Shown here: piece after piece, positions 1-8,581 of the stretch | Numbering within the stretch: the stretch's first letter is position 1 | Layout of the letters: the number at the start of each line of letters is the position of its first letter | From: Actinidia chinensis | Taxonomy: Eukaryota > Streptophyta > Magnoliopsida > Ericales > Actinidiaceae | DNA: 12,500 nucleotides | Reading direction: 5' to 3' | Assembly: GCA_009663005.1 (NCBI GenBank) | Contig: CM018901.1 | Span: 11,869,076-11,881,575, forward strand | The notes under the pieces: model-generated | What the model saw: only the letters and a program-made list of their open reading frames with translations | Told to the model about the DNA's origin: nothing | Databases searched by the model: none | Position numbers and translations under genes: made by a program

Positions 1-326
1 GCTGGGTGTTTCCAATGTACGGGGGAGCAGCCCGGCTCTTCCGCCCCTGATTTGTTCCCTTAGGTGCTGTTGTATGGATGCCATCTGTCAGTGATCAATT
101 GAATTTGTCATGACGGTTCGCTCGCGAAACGATGCGCCCCTGTGCCGCGTTTGGCTCAGTTCCCGCCTCTTCGAGTTCCTTTTTAGGGCATCGCTATTTC
201 CCACATTTTCGTCGTTGTAGCAACTTCTAGAGAGAGAAGGAGATCATAGTTTTGCGTCCTCTGCACCATTTCCTGGCGGCTGTGATTATACTGTTACGCG
301 TCGGAAGAGCGCCCCCATTCGATACG
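1..326 (+). promoter_or_regulatory. Upstream region and possible first (non-coding) exon of the antisense gene
   Basis: No convincing protein frame was seen here. The stretch has a purine-rich run (tctagagagagaaggagatc, about 227-246) and ends at a good plant 5' splice site, acggtaagt, whose GT is at 327-328. The simplest reading is promoter plus 5' untranslated leader of the plus-strand accessory gene. No clear TATA box was found, and the transcription start cannot be placed. It may also include internal DNA between that gene and the unseen 3' LTR. Confidence 0.3.
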
Positions 327-521
327 GTAAGTCACTATTTCTCTGGGCCTCTTTTGTACATTTGCTTAGAATGCCATTCAAATCTCCGTCGTAGTCCGAC
401 GTCTTACAAATCATTGAATAGGGTTCGGGTCAGACCCGATTGGAGTAATTTGGGTTACCTAGATTCAACCTCGCTCCTTGGAGCGCTTTAAGCCCCTCTG
501 ACCATCTGCCTCCACTTTCAG
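327..521 (+). other. Candidate spliceosomal intron 1 of the antisense gene (195 bp)
   Basis: The donor cg|gtaagt matches the plant consensus well. The acceptor at 512-521 is ccactttcag, after which gacATGG places a start codon four bases into the next exon (ATG at 525-527). The 195 bp length is normal for a plant intron. Splicing is inferred from the sites only. An open frame crosses part of this stretch (252-491), but its product resembles nothing recognisable. Confidence 0.45.
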
Positions 522-1101
522 GACATGGCGTTGAATCGGGCTTAAATGCTTGTTCGCAATAGTGAGGCCTTAGCCTAATTCCGTGTTGACCATAGGATTC
601 CTGACGATGTAGTAATAGAGCGCCCCGAGTCCAAACGATGACGCGGATTGGGTGGAAGGAGAGGTGATCGATGCCCATTCGACCTGGTCATTTACCAAGC
701 AGGGCTTCGATTCCCCTCAGTAAACTCTTGAGATCCATCATTCTACCTGCGAGCTCCACTTTTATGCAAGTCTCTGTGAACTTTGTCCGAACCGTGCTGG
801 CGGTGGTGGTAGAGTGGTAGAAGGCTTTGATGTAGACAGACGGATTAGAGTTTACCGTGGACGATTGTTTCATGTTTATGCGTGGTCAAGCTAGGTAAAA
901 AACCCTGAGACCCAAAATGCTCGAAGGCAATCACTATCTTGGCCTTAGGAAGCCAAACAGCCTCAGACGAGGTTAGTTACGGATTCTCCGGAAAAGGATC
1001 GGTATTAAAATGACTTCCTGGGTTGGGTCCAATGGGGAGTTCCCTGTCAACGGAACCCGACCCTTCTAGGTTCACCTAGGCAAGGGGTTACGTCCCTGTA
1101 G

Positions 1102-1202
1102 GTGAGAATCGGGTGCTTCAACTTGTGATATATTTGTCAAAACACTCGATCATGCTGTATATTAACGGATAATTGACTGTGTTGTACGGTTCACTTTTGC
1201 AG
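1102..1202 (+). other. Candidate intron 2 of the antisense gene (acceptor firm, donor ambiguous)
   Basis: The acceptor cacttttgcag|gattc ends at 1202 and is preceded by a pyrimidine-rich stretch and a branch-like ttaacgg/taattgac region. Two donors are possible: g|gtgagaat with GT at 1102 (101 bp intron) or ctt|gtgata with GT at 1125 (78 bp, near the plant minimum). The 1125 donor keeps the frame GENRVLQL joined to DSIDVLDESDRVF, which reads more protein-like. Reading straight through is blocked by a TAA just before LTVLYGS. Confidence 0.4.
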
Positions 1203-2181
1203 GATTCAATAGACGTTTTGGACGAGAGCGACCGGGTGTTCAGCTTGACAATCGTTACTGTGAACAACTGTGGGCGCTCCCGCAACGTCTCTGATTTACT
1301 AGGCTACATCCCCTTGTACCGGTACAACCATTCCTCTCGAGCCGGCTCATCAAGGGCGGCCCGTTCTTCGCCTCTCCAGATCCGAGGACTCGGGTTTCTA
1401 GGCTGAGGAGCTCGCTATTGACGAGGTCAGTGACTTATTTTGAGGGACCTCAGCGAGCTTCGAGGCTGTGTTAGAGATTGGCCGAAGGGGAACGTTCTCG
1501 CTCCAGGCGAATCGAGCTCTTCCAGCTGCGGACATCGATCTGGGCGATGAGGCCTGAACGGAAGAGGTCCGAGGTCGAAGACGGCGGAAGAGGTTGATCA
1601 AATCCCTCTGCGGTCCTTGGTTTCAGCTCCCATATTCCTGGTTCCAGAACCTATTAAATCTTCCCGAGCTCTGATTCTGACGGTCGCCATCATCGAATGA
1701 GGGAGATTATTGAGCACTCCTACTCTCACAACGATAGTTCATCTGTTGGGTCTCAACTTGAACCGGAAAGAATCAATGGCCCATAGGTGAGGATTTTGGG
1801 GGGAAGAAGCCAAGCCCCAACAACTGATCCCCCCACACTCCCCGAGGCCCATATCTCGTCCATTACAGACCCAGCGAAGATCAGTCCAACGCGCCGTCCT
1901 TGATGGGTGGCAAACGGAAAGGGGAGGAAACAACCTGCAGAGGGAACCTCCGATCGAGAGGGGAAGGGATGTAGGACGGCCGCTGGCACCCGAGCTGTGC
2001 GGCCCCTCAATTTCATGTGGAGCTCGGCCCCAAACAAGTTAACTCGGCGGATATTCTAGGACCATGAGACCTGTGTTGCGCTGGGCAACGCGGTGATGCT
2101 CCCCCCCCAAGACGTCCCGCGGTCATGCTGCTGAGGACCACGGGCAGCATTGGGGGCAAGCTCGTTATGTTGGGGGCCCAG

Positions 2182-2281
2182 GTTAGAATCTTTAGTTCCA
2201 GCTTTCAACTCTGATTGAATGTGTCTGTCCATTGCTGTTCTGTTCTAATCAATCTCTTTTTCACCTTTTTAGTTATTGCAG
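2182..2281 (+). other. Candidate intron 3 of the antisense gene (about 91-100 bp)
   Basis: The donor is ggcccag|gttaga. The stretch contains a branch-point-like ttctaatc at about 2243-2250 followed by a pyrimidine tract (tctctttttcacctttttag). Acceptors occur at 2272 (ttttttag) and 2281 (attgcag); both leave the exon frame GAQ joined in frame to the coiled-coil exon (QRAVSSSLRI). Stops occur in the upstream exon's frame inside the stretch, as expected of an intron. Confidence 0.42.
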
Positions 2282-2902
2282 CGGGCTGTGTCTTCCTCAC
2301 TCCGGATTGTGAGCAGGGCGTGGTGGATCTGAAGGGGGGAGATCTGAAGAAGGCGGAATCAGGACGGCGAGAACCTCGAAAAGAGGAGCTGAAACGACCC
2401 AGTCCGAGCTCGCGGATGCACAACGGTCGGCAGCGAGAGATCGTGATCATTCAGCGGAACCCGCCCAGCAGAAGCCGTTCCGGACCTGAAGGCGTTTGCT
2501 TATGGAGAGGGGGTACAAGAAGCTGTTTAGACCGCGCTTCGAGCGGGCTGGGCTGCGGGACGTGATGAAAGACAAGCTAGCCGAGCCTCCGCCCGGCGTT
2601 TTCAAGAGGGATGGCTTGCCTGTTTTGGAAAGAGCTTAGATCCCACCTGATCAATCCCTCATGGTTATCTCCTACACATTCCCGCCACTCTCTGCCTTTC
2701 TGAGAGCGATATTCACCAATCAATCTGCCCGACTCAATGAAGAGGAATATGAACCCTTCCTGCTGCCGAGGGGATAAAAACAACTGTGGTGGTAGGTGGA
2801 GGCTCACGCAGGGGTTCACAGAGACTTGCTGATCGGGCCGCCGAGCTGGGAAAGATAGAGGGCGACCGGGCTTTAGAAGCCGAGGGTGAAAACCTCGTCT
2901 AG
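2282..2902 (+). other. Coiled-coil-like C-terminal part of the antisense gene product
   Basis: After the third candidate intron, the frames give a charged, Ala/Glu/Lys/Gln-rich series typical of a long helix: DLKGGDLKKAE at about 2326-2358, then AETTQSELADAQRSAARDRD one frame over at about 2391-2450. Later pieces read KAFAYGEGVQEAV (about 2490-2528) and AELGKIEGDRALEAEGENLV to the TAG at 2900-2902. It is part of the same gene as the GLRFP domain upstream. Coiled-coil tails behind such domains are common in plant transposon-associated proteins; a role in self-association is inference. Confidence 0.5.
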
Positions 2903-3696
2903 GAAACTTCCTTTGATTAAATTCATTCCATTTTGTCGAACTTGTTGACTTGAAACTTTTGACAGTTATTGAATATTGCATTTCGGTATGACTGTTTTTA
3001 CCAGTTTCTTCGGCTTTTGATCTCGGTTTATGACATAGCTCTTGTTAAGAACGATTATTTCTTCGAGTCTTGCATAATGCTGGACTTAACCTCGGCCGGG
3101 GTTCATAAGGATGCTTCGCATTCCGCGCGAATTTGCGCTGGATCGCCCACATGTTAAACAACGATTCGTAACTAGGTCCGGTTGGTTCAATGAAACGTCA
3201 TGGTCCACGTTCATGCCCCTATTTCGACAAACGTAACGTCGTTGGGAACCGATGAACCGACTCTTGATGCACCGTTTACCAGTCCAGTTTTGAACGTCGC
3301 ATCTAAATTTGGTCTAAACTTCCGCTGTTATTGGCGTGATTTCGTTGTCCTTCGAGGGTCCTTTAAATAGTTGAAGCACCCTGACTCTGATGAACACATC
3401 ACCATCATTCGAACAACCTTTCTGAGGAGCAATCATCGTCACAAAAATGCCCTTGTCTTCCAGATTGGCTAGGCTTCGTACTTGAAAATCCCCTGTTGTA
3501 AACTCAAGTGGTCAAGATGATTTCCTCCTGGACGTGGGTGGGATTGGCAAGCACTTTTGTCTCATCAACCTCTGCGTCTCAAACAACTCTGTAAGATCTA
3601 CAGCTGATGTTCCCAAAGCTCTGTAGCTTTTGAGCTTCAGTCCGGTATTCGGTGGACCCGTGCTCAGTGGTTCGTTGAAGTTGGCCTCGAATCCCG

Positions 3697-3954
3697 TTGA
3701 CCCCCGCACTTTGGGCCGAGTATCGGAGTCTTGTGGAGTATACCGTTAATCTCAAGGCAACTATCCACAAGACTAAAAAGAATCAGTTGAATGCCCGTGC
3801 CGCTTGCAGTAACTCGCTGACCGGGCCCATGGTTTCCATTATCAGTCAGAAGGGAAGGCTCAGCTCGTTAAACAGTGTTGCTGCAAGATGGAAGCTTGAA
3901 CGTGGACCTCTCAAACCGTTCCTCAAGCGTAGTCCTCTTTTACCTTGTACGTGA
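3697..3954 (+). CDS. Unrecognised 85-codon frame, possible terminal exon or chance ORF
   Basis: The frame starts MTPALWAEYRSLVEYTVNL and runs through a Lys/Arg-rich stretch (KATIHKTKKNQLNARAA) to a TGA at 3952-3954. The family is not recognised. It lies on the same strand as the accessory gene, 0.8 kb beyond that gene's stop, and about 60 bp before an AATAAA, so it could be a separate small unit or a downstream exon. It is unbroken while every known coding part nearby is broken, but 85 codons in this GC range can also arise by chance. Confidence 0.2.
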   Translation: MTPALWAEYRSLVEYTVNLKATIHKTKKNQLNARAACSNSLTGPMVSIISQKGRLSSLNSVAARWKLERGPLKPFLKRSPLLPCT

Positions 3955-4011
3955 GTGTAGTTGTCGTATCCAAGAACATACTTGTCTGACGCGTTCTTCC
4001 TTTATATACTT

Positions 4012-4017
4012 AATAAA
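4012..4017 (+). terminator. Possible polyadenylation signal (AATAAA) on the plus strand
   Basis: The hexamer sits in tatacttaataaaatgctg, with T-rich DNA after it (acttctcattctattgtcgc). It is on the strand of the accessory gene and lies between that gene and the tandem array, where a transcript end would keep the two converging units apart. The evidence is the hexamer and context only. Confidence 0.3.
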
Positions 4018-4171
4018 ATGCTGATTTACTTCTCATTCTATTGTCGCTTGAATTCTTGCAAAGTTTGTCTTTCCATTCTGGCCTTCACTTAAGTTAAATG
4101 ATGGAACTACAGTCCATTCGGACCTTGGTTGCGCTTAACTAATTCTTCGCGATTGAAATTTTAATCGTTGT

Positions 4172-4950
4172 AACTTGTAAAAATTATGGACAGACTCGAG
4201 CATGTAAGCTCGGCTAGCTTCACCTCGAATTTTACCAAGTGTTGCTGATTAACGCGAACGACAGCGTTCGGTGCTTGTTCAAAGCTCGCTAACCCCTTCT
4301 CGCAGATTTATCAAGATAACTTGTAAAAATTAATGGACAAGCGTCGGAGCATTGTAAAGCTCGGCTAGCTTCCTTCGAGTTTACAAGTGTTACTTGATTA
4401 AAGCGAACGAATGCAGTTCAATGCTTTTTCGACTTCTCGGGCTACCCTCCCCTTCTCGCGATTTTGACAGATACTTATAAATTAAAGACCGCTCAGGAGT
4501 ATTGTAAAAGCCGGCTAGCTTTCTTCCCCTCGAATTTTACCAGTGTTACTGATAAGCGGAATGAAGGCAGTTTGGTACTTTTTCAAAGCTCGGCTAACCC
4601 TTCATCGACGATTTAATTCAAGTAACTTGTAAAAATTAATGGACCAGCTCGGAGCAGGTAAAGCTCGGCTAGCTTTTTCCCCTGATGTACCAAGTGTACT
4701 TGAGTAAAACGAACGAATGCAGAGTTCAGTGCTTTTTGCGAAGCTCGGCTAACCCCTTCTCGCGATGTAATCAAGATGATAACTTGTAAAAATAATGGAC
4801 AAGCTGTCGGAGCATTGTAAAGGATCGGCTAGCTGTCACCTCGATTTGGTACCACGTTTACTTGATTAAAGCGACGGAAGCAGTTTGGTGCTTTTTCAAA
4901 GCTCGGCTAACCCCTTCTCGCGATTTATCCAAGAAACTTGTAAAAATTAA
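4172..4950. repeat. Tandem repeat array, five units of about 153 bp plus a partial sixth
   Basis: Units begin at the anchor aacttgtaaaaatt at 4172, 4318, about 4472, 4624 and 4781, with a partial sixth at 4935. The spacings are 146, 154, 152, 157 and 154. Each unit holds cggagcattgtaaagctcgg, then gctagctt, then a ttacttgattaaagcgaacg block, and ends aagctcggctaacccctt plus ctcgcgattta. A degraded half unit (gcttaactaattcttcgcga) precedes 4172. Units differ more by small insertions and deletions than by substitutions. The array begins about 100 bp beyond the pol stop, in the 3' untranslated part of the retrotransposon, a site known in Tat/Ogre elements to grow satellite-like arrays. Confidence 0.93.
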
Positions 4951-5050
4951 TAGAATTAAGGTTGTAAAACCATAATTACCGTGAAAAAGATAATGAAAGA
5001 GGCATACTTATATACATAAGATGAAAGCCCGGTCGGGGGATGATTACAAT
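4951..5050. other. Spacer between the pol stop and the tandem array
   Basis: About 100 bp, AT-rich on the left (aaccataattaccgtgaaaa) and with gcccggtcgggg near the pol stop. It is the first part of the element's 3' untranslated region on the minus strand. No gene was seen in it. Confidence 0.6.
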
Positions 5051-6275
5051 TTAGTGGAAGTACTTTCGAGATTGCTGGTATTCCAAGGGTCGTGGGATTT
5101 CTTTTCCTTCTGCATCCTCAGATAGTAAGAACTCCTTCCAGCAAGTTTGATTATTTTGTTGCCCCCTCCAAGTTCGGTCCAAGGCTTCTGCCCGTGTCTG
5201 GTTGGATCTTTGGTGTTTCCAACGACCTTTCTGAGAACGAGACTTCCCACTTCAAACTCTCTCCGTTGTGAAAACCTTCTGGGTAAGGATTAGCCAGTGC
5301 TTCGATACTCGGCATTCTGATGAGTGCATTCTCTACATTTTTCACTCCAAGTTCTAGATCTCGTTGCCAGGGACCTAGTGTTGTTAGACGTGTTGTAAGC
5401 CTCTGTCCGGATTGTGGGAAGACCAACTTAGTGGGATACGGGGATTCGAATCCGAAAGGCAGTGAGTATGTGTTAGTTCGTCGCCTTCAGGGTGTGGTCC
5501 GATAGCCCATAAACGTTTGCCAATTATCGACCCATCGGTACTTTGGCATTCTTAAGTCGTTTTTTGATCCCATTCATGAGAGTTCTATTTGAGGGCCTCG
5601 GCTTGTCCGTTGCACTGCGGAGTAGCTCGAGCGTTTGAGTTGTAGGAATTCAATCTTCAATTGCTCTAACAGACCCTAACTTTGACTTCCTACAACTTGG
5701 TATCGTATCCGAAACGAAGGCCCGTTGGATTGCCAAATCTGGAGAGGATGTTACCTCGAAGAAACCTTATCACGTTTGTCTCTCTGATTTGTGATAGCGG
5801 CTCAGATTCTACCAATTTAGTAAGTAATCGGCGCTTACAAGTAAGAACCTTTGTTGCCAGGAGCTTGGGTAGGACACCTACGATATCCATTCCCATTGGG
5901 CGATAGGGCCAGAGGACTAGTAAGCTGGGGGACAAGTCCCTGCAGTGTTGATGGATCAGGGAGTTTGGAAAGAGTGGACCTTTTGCACCTGCGCACATAT
6001 ACATAAGCGCCTTTTGCATGTAAGGCCACCGTACCCCTGGGAAAGATCTCTATGTGCCAGCGATCTCCCCCCAGAGTGTAATCCGCACACCCTAAGGATT
6101 TCATAAAGTACGGTCCTCGACGAGGCTCGGAATGTACACACACAAGTAAGGGCCTGAATTAAAGACCTTTTGTACAAGTCTCTTGTGGGAGATATCTAGA
6201 AACCGTGCAGGCCTTGATCCATGATCTTATGCGCCTCTTTTCTGTCACTGGCAGCTGGTCGGTCCGTAAATAGTT
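5051..6275 (-). pseudogene. int: Integrase region of pol (HHCC finger, catalytic core, C-terminal GPY/F-like part)
   Basis: A linker with NYLRTDQLPVTEK (from about 6275) leads into the zinc-binding part, with CGLHSGGRSLAH (from about 6085) and YVRRCKRS; the second finger Cys is off frame. The core shows GMDIVGVLP, its first catalytic Asp at 5885-5887, then TKLVESEPLSQIRET. Next are a frame-broken VSD block near 5702-5712 and TPQCNGQAEA at 5594-5623, whose Glu codon (5597-5599) is the third catalytic residue. VGLPTIRTEAY (about 5395-5427) follows. The C-terminal part has KIIKLAGRSSYYL and PWNTSNL (5068-5088), the expected GPY/F-type tail. All three catalytic positions can be traced, but only across frameshifts. 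Confidence 0.9.
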
Positions 6276-6424
6276 CAGAAGGGTCCATCCAGCTCGGATC
6301 CGAGTTGAGTGTTGACAAGAACGGATGAATGTGTTTTCCTCTATACGGGGGAAGAGACATGTCCGACTGCTACCATTTACATGGTCTCCTTCAAAAAGTG
6401 GACGCTTAACGAAGCAAGTGCACT

Positions 6425-6850
6425 GCATGCGTGTAATTCTCTCCCGACCTGCTTGATGGTTAAATGACTCGAAACTCGCTGAGAACGGTTTTTGCCACCT
6501 GTAAATATTTCCATTTAACTCCTTGAGCCTCGAATTGCGGTTGACTGATTTACGACAGTTTCAAATCGCTTATATATGCATAGCTCTAGCACTCCAAGCT
6601 TACGGGCAGACCTAAACGCCTGCGATCAAGCTTCATACGAGCTTCATTTGTTCGGCGCTGGGAAATTAAATTTGAGGCTTTCCGTTCGAAGTTGGCGCCG
6701 TTCGGGACTCTTTCAAACACCACACCTACACCTGGCGCCTACCCCTTGGCGGTTCTTCTTGGCTCCGTCGACGTACATTCTGCCATGCCCACAGAGGTCC
6801 TACCTGAGGTGGGTCCAAAGTAGACCTCTGATCCCCTTCGGGTATTCCTT
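6425..6850 (-). pseudogene. Second RNase H domain of pol (archaeal-like type expected in Tat elements)
   Basis: The block MYVDGAKKNRQGVGA at about 6735-6780 carries the first catalytic Asp in the YVDGA context. FERKASN, then NEASYEA-like and LGVLELCIY follow. The far end has a HA.ALAS motif at about 6405-6425 with the Asp codon hit by a one-base loss. This is a second RNase H: an earlier, Ty3-type one lies upstream in pol. A duplicate RNase H after the first is a known mark of the Tat clade; assignment to the archaeal-like type rests on family knowledge, not on a search. Confidence 0.75.
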
Positions 6851-7039
6851 TAGTTCGGCGGGGTCCTCTTTCTCTTGGTGTCTCTGGATTGACCCTCAGT
6901 TTCTCTCTCACCTCTCCTGTTAGTTTAAGCTCGGACGGTGCGTTTTGTGAGTTTTCCCCTTCCTCTAAGGGTTTGGACTGTATCTGCCCTGAGATTTCTT
7001 TCTGAGTTGTGGGGGAAAACCTCTGCCACAAGTCTGCCA

Positions 7040-7480
7040 ATACCTCTGCCCCTTGCATTTCCCGCCCTTGGTTAAGAAGCTTATGTCAAACTTGGGCCCC
7101 CAAGTTTTCTAGGGACCATTTAGAGAGTCATCCCATCAGGTTGCTTTCATCAATATGGCCTTGAGCGGAATCTCGTTGTACAACCGAGATGGGGTGTGCT
7201 TGAAAGTATGCTGATCTTCGTGAGGTCACCCACTGACTTTCCAGAACAGCTTTTTTCGCAAAGGCAGTATCGTGTTCTGACAATCGGTCAATGTTTTGCT
7301 TGTCAAATAGATTGGGCGCTGGCTTCATTGTCCACCTCTCTTAACAAAACCGAACTCAACCTCGTGTTCGGGACACAGCAAGATAAACGTGGGAGCAATT
7401 CTCCTTCGTCCGGGGTGGATAGGAGTGGAGGCTTTGTCAGGTATTTTTTTGAATTGTTTTGGAGCGCCCCTCGGACTCCT
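7040..7480 (-). pseudogene. First (Ty3-type) RNase H and connection region of pol
   Basis: Visible blocks are SSVLLREVDNEA (about 7325-7362), a LRKAVLES piece, AYFQAHPISVV (about 7178-7210) and the connection end AEVLADLWQRFSPTTQKE (about 6997-7050). These match the usual run in plant Tat elements, from the RNase H fold after reverse transcriptase to the 'LADF..EFSP' tether. The frame changes at least four times. The tether is followed by a Glu/Lys/Ser/Pro-rich stretch (SKPLEEGENSQNAPSELKL) that links to the second RNase H. Confidence 0.75.
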
Positions 7481-7489
7481 CATCCCAAT

Positions 7490-8481
7490 CCCACTAGAAC
7501 TTGGCATTTTTGCGTAAGAGCTTAAAAAATGGACGACATTTATCCGAAGACTTACTGATAAACGATTGAGTGCTGCTTGCCCTCCGAGCGGGTGCTACCT
7601 GAGGGAACGAGAAAGGGCTGTCCTGGTTAGTTTCTTGAACTTCCTTGGCATTCCTTGGCTGCTTCTGGTCAAATGGCAGCATCTGTTCTGGGTTCCTTCA
7701 ATTCCTCGTCTCGTGATTAGATTCCAAGAATTTTCCTCGAGCCCACTCCAAAGGCACACTTTGCTGCATTAAGTCTGAGCTTATGTTGCCGGAGGATTTG
7801 CAAATATCTCGGCCAGTCCCTGAGGTGATCCTACTCTTTTTTTTGCTTTTCAATCACATTTTCATCCACCATGTCATCGATGTATGCTCCATGGTCTTTC
7901 CCAGGACGTGATTGAACATCTTGTTACCATTCGCTGGTATGTGGCCCCCGCCGTTCTTGAAGCCGCAAAGGGCATGAACCTTGTAGCAAAACACTCCCTT
8001 GAGAGCATATAAAACGCAGTCTTCTCTTTGCTCTGGTCCGTGCAGAGCGATTTGGTGATATCCCTCTGTACGCATCAGAAAACCTCATTCGGGCATGAAC
8101 CCGAGGTACGGTCAACCAACTGATCTATCTTTGCAATGAGACATAGTCCTTGGGACAACCCGGTTGAGATTGGTGAAATCGACACAGAGCTCGCCATTTG
8201 CCCATTTTCTTTTTTACGACACGGTATTCGACAGCCAACTGGGTAGATGACTCGACTATTCGTCGGCCTCCCTGAGCTTCTCCATTTTCTTCGATCACCA
8301 GCATCGCGTGCTCGGGAGCCAGCCCTCCGTCCCCTTTGTTTGACCGGTCTAAATCCTTTGAACGTTCAAAACAACTCGTGCCTGATAAAATTTGGGTCGA
8401 TTCCCAGGCATTTCGTACGGGGTCCATGCAAAGGCTTTTCGAGTTAGCTTTCAGGAATTGGATGAGCCGGACCTCTCGCAT
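7490..8481 (-). pseudogene. Reverse transcriptase region of pol
   Basis: Before the palm, pieces of an 'AWTPYEMPGIDPNFI'-like segment lie at about 8380-8430 in alternating frames. Fingers and palm show VVKKKMGKWR, CPKDYVSL (about 8133-8156), FSDAY with the first catalytic Asp, and GYHQIALHGPEQ (from about 8063). KGVFCYKV follows, and the catalytic box YIDD is intact at 7873-7884 within a short frame AYIDDMVDEN. After the palm, FISKSSDKCRPFFKLLRKNA (about 7500-7562) marks the thumb to RNase H transition. The motifs are clear, but the frame breaks between almost all of them. Confidence 0.94.
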
Positions 8482-8581
8482 TCATTTAGGTTTAATTCTG
8501 ACGAGAAAGAACCGTCTGACCTGAGGCCCCGGCTCATCCAAAAAATTTTTTTTTCATTAGCCAGCACCAATTCCTCAGACC

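Larger units (their letters stand above)
525..2902 (+). pseudogene. Antisense accessory gene of the retrotransposon, broken by frameshifts
   Basis: A plus-strand gene opposite to gag-pol, lying between the pol 3' end and the unseen 3' LTR. Starting at ATG 525, the visible pieces include FRVDHRIPDDVVIERP (about 579-626), then PNDDADWVEGE one frame over, then AGLRFP (about 702-719), then PLSKLLRS and TFMQVSVNFVRTVLAVVV (about 717-815). Further on are MLEGNHYL (about 917-940), TRLVTDSP (968-991) and RGYVPVGENRVLQ. The GLRFP block recalls the 'putative gypsy-type transposon' family (Pfam Transposase_28, PF04195), which is known from plant elements. A middle part includes EAVLEIGRRGTFSLQANRAL (about 1462-1521), and a coiled-coil-like part ends at a clean C-terminus, EAEGENLV, with TAG at 2900-2902. 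The biochemical role is unknown. Internal stops and one- or two-base gaps break the frame at least eight times. That it is one real gene is well supported; the exact exons are not. Confidence 0.66.
2903..4084. other. Gene-poor internal region between the antisense gene and the tandem array
   Basis: This 1.2 kb holds no recognisable domain on either strand. The first part (about 2903-3500) is T-rich and would suit a 3' untranslated region of the antisense gene. An 85-codon plus-strand frame sits at 3697-3954 and an AATAAA at 4012-4017; both are listed separately. No match to the LTR at 10950-11752 was seen by eye, so this is not the 3' LTR. Confidence 0.5.

Noticed and set aside
1..250. 3' LTR of the gypsy element at the left edge
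   Set aside because: No stretch matched the 10950-11752 LTR by eye, and there is no TG...CA edge with a polypurine tract next to it.
430..873. Minus-strand open frames (430-678 and 688-873)
   Set aside because: They lie opposite the well-kept plus-strand blocks FRVDHRIPDDVV and FMQVSVNFVRTVLAV and resemble no family; they are shadows of the antisense gene.
1398..2450. Minus-strand open frames at 1398-1601, 1739-2037 and 2205-2450
   Set aside because: Arg/Ser/Pro-rich, low-complexity products opposite the accessory gene; no recognisable domain.
2577..2981. 134-codon minus-strand frame, the longest one left of the array
   Set aside because: It overlaps the C-terminal exon of the plus-strand gene, whose frame ends cleanly at 2902; its own product is Arg/Pro-rich without a domain. 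It is probably a shadow.
4172..4950. CRISPR array
   Set aside because: Units are about 153 bp and repeat along their whole length, with no alternation of short repeats and unique spacers, and the setting is a plant retrotransposon.
6576..6923. 115-codon plus-strand frame
   Set aside because: It lies opposite the second RNase H block with the YVDGA motif on the minus strand.
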